Shown here: piece by piece, positions 16,347 to 24,679 of the stretch
Layout of the letters: the number at the start of each line of letters is the position of its first letter
Numbering within the stretch: position 1 is the stretch's first letter
Assembly (NCBI GenBank): GCA_017503235.1
Contig: JAFVTL010000038.1
Coordinates: 1 to 40,151, forward strand
From: Bacteroidaceae bacterium
GTDB lineage: Bacteria; Bacteroidota; Bacteroidia; Bacteroidales; Bacteroidaceae
Length of the DNA: 40,151 nucleotides
Direction of reading: 5' to 3'
Translations under genes and position numbers: made by a program
The notes under the pieces: model-generated
Database searches by the model: none
What the model saw: only the letters and a program-made list of their open reading frames with translations
What the model was told of the DNA's origin: nothing

Positions 16347-16395
16347 AGAGCGCATCGTCGGATGACAATCGGCCATCATCCAGACAATGCGCTCC
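16347..16395. repeat. imperfect stem-loop downstream of the DPP-like gene
   Basis: GAGCGCATCGTCGGATGA near 16348-16365 pairs with TCATCCAGACAATGCGCTC near 16376-16394 with a few mismatches. It lies 26 bases past the peptidase stop codon on the minus strand and may end that transcript, though the following minus-strand sequence has only a short T-run. Confidence 0.4.
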
Positions 16396-16420
16396 CCACA
16401 TTCTTTCACTTCAAAAGAAG

Positions 16421-18853
16421 CTATCGTTTCGGGATATCCACCGTCTTTTCACTTCGTCCTTTCAAATGTTCAGAGAAGTAATCTACCATTCGCCAGTAGA
16501 AGTATTCGTCCATATCGCCGAAGGCATGGCGTTGCTTCGGAAGCATCAGCATATCAAACCGCTTGCCGGCACGAATCAATGCATCCACCACGCGAATGGT
16601 GTTTCCCGGATGGACATTGTTGTCGATATCGCCATGAACTAACATCAGATGGCCTTTCAACTGCTTGGCAATCTGAGGATTGGTGGCTATCTTGTAAACG
16701 AAGGTCGTATCGCCTTGTTCGGTCACTTGTTCCTTTACCCCATGATGAGTTTCACTCCACCAGCGGTTATAGATGTTGTTGTCATGGTTTCCGGCACACG
16801 AAACGGCCACCTTGAAGAAATCCGGATATTGACAAATGGCCGCCGTACTCATGAATCCGCCACCCGAATGGCCATGGATGCCCACTTTGTCAATATCAAT
16901 GAAGGAATGGCGCTGAGCCAATTGTTCGATGGCGTACTTGTGATCGGCCAACGGATAGTCGCGCATGTTTCCATAGCCAAAATTATGATACCACTTGCTA
17001 CGGCTCGGATGGCCTCCACGCTGCCCTACCGAAATGACGATGAAACCGGCTTGTGCCAATCGGTCGGTACGAACGCTCATTCTGGTAAACGGATAATATA
17101 CCGCCTCAACCTGAGGACCCGGATATACGTAGTCAATAATCGGATAGACCTTGGTCGAATCGAAATTGAAAGGCTTGTACATCACACCATACAAGTCGGT
17201 CACACCGTCAGCTGCCTTCACTTTAAAGAGTTCAGGGAACTGATAACCGGCCGCCATCAATTGCGAGAAGTCGCTTTCTTGAATGGTCATCAGGAGGTTA
17301 CCATTATTGTCCAACAATACCGCACACGGGATGGAATTGACTCTTGAATAATTATCCACCACGAAGCGGGCATCGTCATCCACTTCCGGCTGATGGAAGA
17401 AGTCTCCACGGGTTATCTGCTTCAATCCGGTGCCATCCACATTCACACGATACAAATGTTCGTAATAAGGATTTTCATCGCTATTCATTCCATTTGCCGT
17501 GAAGTAAATGACACGGGCCTTTTCATCTACCTTCAACACATTCTCCACATGCCAAGGTCCTTTGGTGATTCGGTTCTTAAAATTGCCCTTTTCATCGTAT
17601 AAATACAGATGTGCCCAACCGTCACGTTCGCTCCATTGGATGAGTTCCTTTCCTCCATTCAGGACTTGCAAACCGCGTGTTTCCTGATAGGTATTCATCC
17701 GCTCTTCAATGACGGGAACAATCGAATCTTGCCCGATGGTGTACGAACAGACATCAATGCGATAGAGGTCACGGCTGCTTCGTGTCAGATAGAAGCGGTT
17801 ATTATCCCCCTGCCATACAACGGGGCGATACTCCATATCCCGATGCTTTTGGAGGAATGGCTTGTATTCCAATCCCAACGTCTGGTCCTTATAAGCCGAT
17901 GTCTTGATTTCCTTCCGGCTATTGTCCTGCATATCGAAAATGTAGAGATGTTCAACAGGAGCCTCTTTCTCACCCGGCATCTGGTATTTATACGTTTCAA
18001 GCGTCGGACGCGGATTGGCCATAACGTCAATAACCCACAAATCCTTCACCGCACGATCGTCGGAAACCACCGTTACGAAATGACGTGAATCCGGCGACCA
18101 GACACCACTCACGCGGCGACGTTTCCCATTGCAAAGGGTGTCTGTATTCAGCATACTATAAGGTATACCATAACCAAAATCCTCCATTCCATCGGTAGTC
18201 AACTGGATTTCAACGATTGTACTATCCTTTTCATCCTTGCGGGCTTTTTCATAATCTTCAAAGCTCATGCGATACAAATTCAAGTCCTTGGCATAGACCA
18301 CCGTCTTCTTGTCGGGCGACACACTTCCCCATGCCAATCGCTTAGGCTCTTCCTCCTTATCCTTCAGGTGAGTAAGCTTTCTTGTCGGATAATCGTAAGA
18401 AAAATAGAAGACTTCCTTCCCCGACTTTCCTTTTTTCCCTGCATCATCCTTCTTTTCCACTTTGTCCTTCGTCGAGGTCACTTCAAACGTAAAGGTACGT
18501 CCGTCCTCCTTTGCCTTCAGATTGCTGATAGGCAACTGGCGGGCTTCAAACGGGTCCTTGACGATTTCCGTCAACTGGGCAGCCATCTCTTCCCGATTGA
18601 AAAGCAACGTCTTGCTTCGCGTGTTGGGGTTCACCACATACCAGAAGGTTCCTTCACTGGTCTTGTACGTATACCAAAAACTATTGCCTTGCTGAAACCA
18701 ATGCGGATCCACCGTGGTGCTAAAAAGCATGGTACGCAATTTGTCACTCGTAAATTTCTCCGCCTGCAAGTATTCGGGCAGGCGTTCTTGTGCCGGCAAG
18801 CCGTTCATAAACAAGCCTCCAAACAGCACAAACATCATCCAAAATCTTTTCAT
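16421..18853 (-). CDS. S9-family prolyl oligopeptidase-type peptidase (DPP-IV-like)
   Basis: An 810-residue secreted serine peptidase. The N-terminus is a signal peptide ending LPAQ. Residues about 100-550 form the DPP-IV N-terminal propeller ('SPDKKTVVYAKDLNLY', 'WSPDSRHFVTVVSDDR'). The C-terminal alpha/beta hydrolase domain has the nucleophile motif GHSGG (Ser663), 'LVHGDIDNNVH' with the acid, and His776 in RHAFG. It should remove dipeptides, likely X-Pro, from peptides in the periplasm. The ATG at 18853 (MKRFWMM) is chosen over an in-frame GTG nine bases upstream. It is longer than the classical ~720-residue bacterial DPP-IV, with a Lys-rich insert near residues 130-150. Substrate specificity cannot be read off. 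Confidence 0.85.
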   Translation of the reverse strand: MKRFWMMFVLFGGLFMNGLPAQERLPEYLQAEKFTSDKLRTMLFSTTVDPHWFQQGNSFWYTYKTSEGTFWYVVNPNTRSKTLLFNREEMAAQLTEIVKDPFEARQLPISNLKAKEDGRTFTFEVTSTKDKVEKKDDAGKKGKSGKEVFYFSYDYPTRKLTHLKDKEEEPKRLAWGSVSPDKKTVVYAKDLNLYRMSFEDYEKARKDEKDSTIVEIQLTTDGMEDFGYGIPYSMLNTDTLCNGKRRRVSGVWSPDSRHFVTVVSDDRAVKDLWVIDVMANPRPTLETYKYQMPGEKEAPVEHLYIFDMQDNSRKEIKTSAYKDQTLGLEYKPFLQKHRDMEYRPVVWQGDNNRFYLTRSSRDLYRIDVCSYTIGQDSIVPVIEERMNTYQETRGLQVLNGGKELIQWSERDGWAHLYLYDEKGNFKNRITKGPWHVENVLKVDEKARVIYFTANGMNSDENPYYEHLYRVNVDGTGLKQITRGDFFHQPEVDDDARFVVDNYSRVNSIPCAVLLDNNGNLLMTIQESDFSQLMAAGYQFPELFKVKAADGVTDLYGVMYKPFNFDSTKVYPIIDYVYPGPQVEAVYYPFTRMSVRTDRLAQAGFIVISVGQRGGHPSRSKWYHNFGYGNMRDYPLADHKYAIEQLAQRHSFIDIDKVGIHGHSGGGFMSTAAICQYPDFFKVAVSCAGNHDNNIYNRWWSETHHGVKEQVTEQGDTTFVYKIATNPQIAKQLKGHLMLVHGDIDNNVHPGNTIRVVDALIRAGKRFDMLMLPKQRHAFGDMDEYFYWRMVDYFSEHLKGRSEKTVDIPKR

Positions 18854-18896
18854 ATAATTCACTTACTTACATTTAAAATCATTTCTGATATTTTGA

Positions 18897-18904
18897 CAAA
18901 ATTA
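18897..18904 (-). promoter_or_regulatory. -7 element before the DPP-IV-like gene
   Basis: TAATTTTG on the minus strand, 43 bases before the ATG at 18853. No clear -33 partner at the usual distance. Confidence 0.4.
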
Positions 18905-18956
18905 CAAAAAATAGTTTGAACTCCCTATTTTTACTCAAGAAATAAAGGAAAGAGGC

Positions 18957-18987
18957 TTGAAGAATTAAAGAAAAGATTATACTTTTG
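18957..18987 (+). promoter_or_regulatory. promoter of the hexuronate-type transporter gene
   Basis: TTG at 18957-18959 and TACTTTTG at 18980-18987, spacer 20. The start point would be near 18994, giving a leader of about 70 bases to the ATG at 19066. It is divergent from the peptidase promoter. Confidence 0.55.
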
Positions 18988-19065
18988 AGGAATTTTTAAA
19001 AAGGAACCATTCCTTTGAGAATACAGAATCAAGCAAAAAAACAAGAAATAAAACCATCTATCATC

Positions 19066-20535
19066 ATGAGTACACATCAACCAAACGTTGAAAAAATGAC
19101 CAATTACCGTTGGGTAATTTGCGCCATGCTTTTCTTTGCGACGGCTGTCAATTATTTGGACCGTCAAGTACTTTCACTCACTTGGAAAGACTTCATCGCC
19201 CCCGAGTTCCATTGGACAGATACCCATTACGGATATATCACGTCCGTATTCTCATTCATCTATGCGTTGGCAAACCTATTCGCCGGACGTTTCATTGACT
19301 GGATGGGTTCCAGAAAAGGTTATCTTTGGGCCATATTCATCTGGTCGGTCGGAGCATGCCTCCATGCTCTTTGCGGTTGGGCGACCGAAGCCACTTTGGG
19401 CATCGGCAACACCGCCGAAATGATTGGAGCCACCGGTGCTGTCGCATCTACAATCGCCATCACCAGCGTCTATTACTTCATTGCCGCACGTATCATTCTA
19501 GGTGTAGGTGAAGCCGGGAACTTCCCCGCCGCCATCAAGGTTACCGCAGAATATTTCCCGAAGAAGGACCGCGCCTATTCAACGTCCATTTTCAATGCGG
19601 GAGCTACCATCGGAGCTTTAGTCGCCCCTCTCTCCATTCCTCCACTCGCACGTTATTTCCAGGACATGGGTGTAGGCAACGGATGGGAAATGGCCTTTGT
19701 CGTCATCGGTGCTTTAGGCTTCGTATGGATGGGATTGTGGATGTTCATGTACAAGAAGCCCGCACAAAACCCAAATGTCAATGCTGCGGAATTAGCCTAC
19801 ATCGAGCAGGACAACCAAACTGAAAAGAACGATGAGAAGCAAAAGATGAGCGCTTTTGACGAAACAAAAATCCCTTTGTTGAAATGCTTCAAATACCCAC
19901 AAACCTGGGTAGTCTTCTTCGGTAAGTTCATGACCGACGGAGTGTGGTGGTTCTTCCTCTTCTGGACTCCGGCATACATATCCGACGTTTATGGTTTCTC
20001 TTCGGATACCAGCACCGCCCAACTCCTCATCTTCGTGCTTTATGCAATCACAATGCTTTCCATTTATGGTGGAAAACTGCCGACTATCATCATGAACCGG
20101 ACTGGCAAAGACCCGTATGCAGCACGCATGCAAGCCATGTTCATCTTCGCCTTGTTCCCGTTGTTGGCACTTTTCGCACAACCCCTGGGCAACTACTCCT
20201 ACTGGTTCCCTATCATCATCATCGGCATTGCGGGAGCCGCCCACCAATCCTGGTCGGCCAACATTTATTCTGTTGTAGGTGACATGTTCCCGAAGAATAC
20301 GATTGCAACGATTGTGGGTATTGGTGGTTTGGCCGGAGGTATAGGTTCCGTTCTTATCAATATGGGCTCGGGTGTATTGTTCGACTACGCCCAACAGACA
20401 CAAATGAGTTTTATGGGATTCACCGGTAAGCCTGCCGGATATTTCATCATCTTCTGCGTGTGTGCCGTTGCCTATCTGTTAGGATGGTGCATCATGAAAT
20501 CCTTGGTTCCCAAATACAAATTGGTAGAGGTTTAA
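19066..20535 (+). CDS. MFS transporter of the anion:cation symporter type, hexuronate transporter-like
   Basis: A 489-residue protein with about 12 membrane helices. The N-terminal 'VNYLDRQVLS' is characteristic of the ACS/ExuT group, followed by 'GRFIDWMGSRKGY' (MFS loop 2-3 motif) and 'LGVGEAGNFPAAIK'. The nearest functional group I recognise is ExuT, which takes up galacturonate and glucuronate. The substrate is inferred. An unusual 30-residue insert lies before helix 4 (around 'GIGNTAEMIGATGA'). The ATG at 19066 is chosen over a TTG at 19015, which has no supporting signal. No uronate catabolism genes (uxaC, uxuA/B, kdgK) are nearby, so the gene is an orphan here. Confidence 0.75.
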   Translation: MSTHQPNVEKMTNYRWVICAMLFFATAVNYLDRQVLSLTWKDFIAPEFHWTDTHYGYITSVFSFIYALANLFAGRFIDWMGSRKGYLWAIFIWSVGACLHALCGWATEATLGIGNTAEMIGATGAVASTIAITSVYYFIAARIILGVGEAGNFPAAIKVTAEYFPKKDRAYSTSIFNAGATIGALVAPLSIPPLARYFQDMGVGNGWEMAFVVIGALGFVWMGLWMFMYKKPAQNPNVNAAELAYIEQDNQTEKNDEKQKMSAFDETKIPLLKCFKYPQTWVVFFGKFMTDGVWWFFLFWTPAYISDVYGFSSDTSTAQLLIFVLYAITMLSIYGGKLPTIIMNRTGKDPYAARMQAMFIFALFPLLALFAQPLGNYSYWFPIIIIGIAGAAHQSWSANIYSVVGDMFPKNTIATIVGIGGLAGGIGSVLINMGSGVLFDYAQQTQMSFMGFTGKPAGYFIIFCVCAVAYLLGWCIMKSLVPKYKLVEV

Positions 20536-20598
20536 TCGGCCAGTCATACGATGAAACGATTGATGACGGGATGAATCATCCTGCAAGCATCATTCATC

Positions 20599-20641
20599 AA
20601 ACGTCTGCATGTTTTTATAAAACGTGCAGACGTTTTTTAAC
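20599..20641. terminator. strong bidirectional terminator between convergent genes
   Basis: A 17-bp stem (20599-20615 with 20619-20635, one T-G pair) around a three-base loop. It begins and ends with AAACG...CGTTT and is followed by further T on the + strand. It closes the transporter gene and may also serve the leftward cluster ending at 20948. Confidence 0.85.
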
Positions 20642-20670
20642 GAATGTCCCGAAGGAATCATGGAGATTGC

Positions 20671-20937
20671 AAAGTTACAAGTTGCAGGTTGCGGATTTTA
20701 TAGGGTATGGTTACACATCTGAAAAACGCAACTTGCAACCCGCAACCTTTGTTGATTTTCGTTTTCCGTTGTGTACTATTATACCTTAATCTATTGATTA
20801 TTATATATTTATATGTCTATATATTATATATATAATTAAAAATAAAAAAAAGAACAGCCCTACAGGGTTGCACACACAGAAGAAGAAAAACACATAATAA
20901 AACTGAAATGCAGCCCCGAGTTGCGGGTTGCGTTTTC
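20671..20937. repeat. cluster of diverged 'TTGC(A/G)GGTTGC' repeats and A+T-rich tract
   Basis: CAAGTTGCAGGTTGCGG near 20678-20694 is imperfectly inverted against GCAACTTGCAACCCGCAACC (20728-20747). A third related copy, GAGTTGCGGGTTGCG, is at 20918-20932 in the first orientation. Between the second and third copies lies a strongly A+T-rich run (about 20785-20850, many TATATA steps). No gene is seen in the 412-base gap 20536-20947. This looks like an accumulated intergenic repeat family. Confidence 0.55.
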
Positions 20938-20947
20938 AACCATGCTT

Positions 20948-23899
20948 TCAGGTTTCCCCTTTGTCCGACGTCAAATAGTCCAAAAGTTTGCGATAAATTT
21001 CATTTTGCCCCATCAGTTCCGGCACTCCAGTCACATATAAACACTTACGCGCTCGAGTAAGAACGACATTGAGTTTGCGGTCTATCAACACCCCATCCTC
21101 CTTCGTCAGATTGGGTAACAGTTCCAATTGCTCCGGTCGGTTCAAACAAAATGAATAAATGATGACATCACGTTCACTTCCCTGATAGCGTTCTACCGTA
21201 TCCACTGAAATTTGTTCTAAAACCGGAATTCCACTCTTTCGGAGTTCTTTCCGTATCAGAGCAATCTGATTGCGATAAGGGGTAATGACGCCTAATGTCC
21301 GTTCTGCATTAAAATCATCACCGTATTCCTTCCATATTTCAACAGCCCATTCCGCCACAATCTTTGCTTCCATCCGATTGGTCTTACCAAAAGTATTGGA
21401 GGTTTCCGAAACAGACGGGCGGAAGAAAACAGCCGATTCCATCGGTATTTTCTGATGTTTGAGGCCTACCGGTTTCAATTTGTCGCCATAAAAGAACCGA
21501 TTGGAAAACTCAGCGACCAACGGATGCATCCGCCCTTGATAACACAACATGTCGAATGCTCGGGAATCGTTTCTTTCCAAATGCAAACGATACAGACGTT
21601 CGAATAAAGAATCCTTCAAGTTCAGCATGCCTATACGACGCAATTCTTCATCGTACACCTCCGTTTGTTCTTCATGCTGGAGTACCACCGCCGGCAACTG
21701 CTTATGGTCGCCTATCATCACGAATTTGCCAACCGCATTCCTGCCATCAGGGTTCTTTGCACATAATATAGGAAGCAACTGAGGTTCCAATATTTGCGTG
21801 GCCTCATCAATGATTGCAACATCAAAATGTTTCAGTTTAAAGAGGTCTGACTTCGAACTGAGAGTAGCCACCGTCCCCACATATACACGACAAGCGGACA
21901 TCCGCTGCAGCACCTCCTGACGCGTTTCACAAGCCATCAATACATTTTCCAGAAGATGTTCCCGATAGCGCACATCACAAGCCAATTCACTCCCCATCCG
22001 GATATAATCCAAAACGGGTTCTATAGACGACAAAGTCTGACAGATTTCATCCACCGCACGATTCGTATAGGCTAAAAGAAGAATTTGACTGTCGGGATTG
22101 GAATGAAACATTTCAACCATCTTTTTCAGCGCACGTGACGTCTTTCCCGTACCAGGAGGTCCCACCAACAAAAAATAGTCTCGAGCTGCTATCGCTTTGA
22201 GTGCGACACGCTCAAAATCATCGATGGAATGGGCGATTTTTGCATCATATGACGCATCGAATTCTGGACTGACCTTCCCCGTCAACAAAGACTTCCGTCC
22301 GGCATTAGCATTCACAAAGGCCCACAAACCATAATACATGCTACGGAATGTTGTGTCCATACAGTCATGTTCAACAGCATACAAGCTATCAGCGGGGAAT
22401 ACGGTAAGATTCCGCTGGGCCGCCCGCAAGCGGATGCAGATTTCAGCATCCGCAATGGATTCAACACTACCTTTAATTACCATCTTGTTCGTAGCATTGT
22501 CTTCCACACCATTACGCTCATAGAATATGACCACATCGCCCACCCGAAAGTTGGAAAGGAAATCCTCCCCATAATCGGGTATTGAGAATTTCATATAGGC
22601 CTTATGGGGTTGCGACGCATGATTTTCCAAAATCCTCAAATCGTACAGGATATCCCCCGAAGCGCGTTTTTCTTCTAAAGGAGCCAACCACAAGTACGAC
22701 ATACTTCGAGCGCCTTCCGCCAATGTTCCACCTGTCTTTGACAAATAAAGTTCTTTCGTTATAAAGTTATATAACGTATAGAAATAGGCTTTTTCTATCG
22801 CATCAAGCCTATTCAAGGCATTAGGAAAACTTTGAATCTGAGGTTTAAGATAATCGTCCCATAACTTTCCACGAATTCCCTTCCGATTCAATTTATCCGG
22901 TTGGATTTGGTTCAAAAGTTGTGCGGTATAATGCGGATGGCTATGCAATTGTGTTCCGTATTCAGAGGCAACAATCATATTCCGCAAATGAATGATACGA
23001 CGCACTTGCGCCCAAGACGAACGAGCCGGATACAATAGAGGATAACGGGTATAGAGCAAATATGGGCGTTGTTTTTGATGGTCATGCCCCATACTGAACT
23101 CCAACACAGCCATATAAAGCAACATCTGTACCCGATGATTCAACCTGGGGACAATCTTACCCCTCACGGAATACTCATCGGCCTTACCGGATTTCATTTC
23201 AATAAACCCGTTCATATCGCGTTGCATGTAGTCCAAGCGTCCTTGTATGCCCAAGGCTTCACAGATATACGAAGGTTCAAGGACAGCGTCCGACTTATCC
23301 AAGCGATAGACCGCATCCTCAAACGTATGTAGAACAATCTGCCGGATGTGGTCAAAATGCGTTTTACAATCAGCGGCAAAGGCCCTATTCTGTTCAGGAG
23401 TACGCAATTCATCGCATACAGCCAATTCAACGGGATATTGTCTGAAAGCCTTTTTCATCACTTCCCTAAAATCAGGCTCTTGCTCGCCGGCATAAATCCA
23501 TTCATCCAAAAAAAGATTGGCTATATTACCTAACAACAATGGACGGGAATTCTCCGATGGCATCAATCGGCTCATCAAGAAATTGGCCGGATGATTGCCA
23601 TAATCACGATAACATTCAGCCAAAGTACTGATGTCAAGCAAATAATCCGGCTCAAGCACTATAAATGAAGGTGTATAAATACCCTTTGCATCACACGCTA
23701 CATCCAACAAATTCAGTTGAGCTCCCGGCCAAAACAGAGGTATCCCATCCGAGAACTCATCATTTATTTGCTGAACACCATATCGAACTTTCTGAAGTGT
23801 CGAAGTTTGACCTTCCTTTTGGACATACAAAAACTCTTCATCCGCATATTGGAAGCGGACGCGAATCCGACGGATTTTATCCATTTTCGCCCAATCCAT
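20948..23899 (-). CDS. Dna2-like protein: RecB-type nuclease domain plus superfamily 1 helicase
   Basis: A 983-residue protein. The N-terminal half holds a PD-(D/E)xK nuclease of the RecB/Cas4 type: 'GRLDYMQ', then 'FIEMKSGK' with the catalytic Glu-x-Lys, then 'HRVQMLLYM' with the Gln-x3-Tyr motif. The C-terminal half is a full SF1B helicase: 'GPPGTGKTSRA' (Walker A), 'IIDEATQ' (II), 'GDHKQLPAV' (III), 'GVITPYRNQ', 'TVERYQGSERD' (V) and 'LTRARKCL' (VI). The order matches Dna2/UPF1-like enzymes, which trim or unwind DNA ends. The start is uncertain: ATG at 23899 is used, a second ATG is at 23884, and a TTG at 23935 sits five bases after AGGAGG. It follows the SGNH gene closely and is probably last in that operon. 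Confidence 0.75.
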   Translation of the reverse strand: MDWAKMDKIRRIRVRFQYADEEFLYVQKEGQTSTLQKVRYGVQQINDEFSDGIPLFWPGAQLNLLDVACDAKGIYTPSFIVLEPDYLLDISTLAECYRDYGNHPANFLMSRLMPSENSRPLLLGNIANLFLDEWIYAGEQEPDFREVMKKAFRQYPVELAVCDELRTPEQNRAFAADCKTHFDHIRQIVLHTFEDAVYRLDKSDAVLEPSYICEALGIQGRLDYMQRDMNGFIEMKSGKADEYSVRGKIVPRLNHRVQMLLYMAVLEFSMGHDHQKQRPYLLYTRYPLLYPARSSWAQVRRIIHLRNMIVASEYGTQLHSHPHYTAQLLNQIQPDKLNRKGIRGKLWDDYLKPQIQSFPNALNRLDAIEKAYFYTLYNFITKELYLSKTGGTLAEGARSMSYLWLAPLEEKRASGDILYDLRILENHASQPHKAYMKFSIPDYGEDFLSNFRVGDVVIFYERNGVEDNATNKMVIKGSVESIADAEICIRLRAAQRNLTVFPADSLYAVEHDCMDTTFRSMYYGLWAFVNANAGRKSLLTGKVSPEFDASYDAKIAHSIDDFERVALKAIAARDYFLLVGPPGTGKTSRALKKMVEMFHSNPDSQILLLAYTNRAVDEICQTLSSIEPVLDYIRMGSELACDVRYREHLLENVLMACETRQEVLQRMSACRVYVGTVATLSSKSDLFKLKHFDVAIIDEATQILEPQLLPILCAKNPDGRNAVGKFVMIGDHKQLPAVVLQHEEQTEVYDEELRRIGMLNLKDSLFERLYRLHLERNDSRAFDMLCYQGRMHPLVAEFSNRFFYGDKLKPVGLKHQKIPMESAVFFRPSVSETSNTFGKTNRMEAKIVAEWAVEIWKEYGDDFNAERTLGVITPYRNQIALIRKELRKSGIPVLEQISVDTVERYQGSERDVIIYSFCLNRPEQLELLPNLTKEDGVLIDRKLNVVLTRARKCLYVTGVPELMGQNEIYRKLLDYLTSDKGET

Positions 23900-23943
23900 C
23901 GATGTTTTTGTCGAATTTGCACATCCGGAGTTCAAGACACCTC

Positions 23944-24648
23944 CTAATGATTAGATGAAATATAGGCTTCTATTTGCTCACATATCTGGCGCATTCCTTT
24001 TACCGAAGGATGACCATTAATTTTATGTATATCGACTAACTCGATTAAATCCACCTCATAATGAGAGCAAATGGTTTTCACCGATTCATCTATTTCATCG
24101 CGTAAATCGTCATTCAGCAAGAAATAGATTTTCACATTCGGATAATGGTCTATCATCTTTTCCAACAGGCAGGCCATGGCCGGACGGAAAGAGAACAAGT
24201 CTTCACGAGTCCATCCATTATATTTGTACTCCCCTATCGGCGATCCTGCCCACGAATCATTCGTACCTCCAAAAACAAAGATGATATCCGGGCATCCCAA
24301 CTTATCCAAGCGGGTGACAAAAGCCCGATCGCTATAATCGGTAAAATCAGGACCTGTAGTCTTGTAACCCGAGTAGCAAATGGTAGAACCCGAGAATGAA
24401 TTATTGATGCATAGCCGATAGCCGTTCTTCTTAATGAACTGATGCCACCAAGTTTCGCGCACATGGTGAACGTCTGTATTCATCGCCTCTACATTATCCC
24501 AATACCACACCGCATTCGTGTCGGGCTGTAAATAGCCTTGGAATGTAGAATATGAGTCACCCAAGATAGATATGGATTTTGAGTTTTGCGCTTTAGCGGT
24601 GAAGCATCCTAACATGCCCACCACCATCAGAAGAATCAAGTTTTTCAT
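23944..24648 (-). CDS. SGNH/GDSL-type hydrolase, secreted
   Basis: A 234-residue protein with a signal peptide ending AKAQ (residue 21). GDS is at 30-32 in 'ILGDSYSTFQG', with Ser32 as nucleophile. 'FVFGGTNDSW' provides the block III Asn, and 'NGHPSVKGM' near the end provides the catalytic His, though the usual Asp three residues before His is replaced. It probably cleaves an ester, such as an acetyl group on a polysaccharide or peptidoglycan. Start ATG at 24648 (MKNLILL) is preferred over a TTG at 24675. It lies 31 bases after murF-alr in the same direction. Substrate unknown. Confidence 0.8.
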   Translation of the reverse strand: MKNLILLMVVGMLGCFTAKAQNSKSISILGDSYSTFQGYLQPDTNAVWYWDNVEAMNTDVHHVRETWWHQFIKKNGYRLCINNSFSGSTICYSGYKTTGPDFTDYSDRAFVTRLDKLGCPDIIFVFGGTNDSWAGSPIGEYKYNGWTREDLFSFRPAMACLLEKMIDHYPNVKIYFLLNDDLRDEIDESVKTICSHYEVDLIELVDIHKINGHPSVKGMRQICEQIEAYISSNH

Positions 24649-24679
24649 GTCGATTATTATATAGTACAAATTCAATGGT

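Noticed and set aside
19015-19065. TTG start for the hexuronate-type transporter
   Set aside because: The 17 extra residues are polar and without a supporting signal; the ATG at 19066 is the normal choice.
20785-20850. Replication origin
   Set aside because: A+T-rich only; no DnaA-box cluster was recognised and no replication genes flank it.
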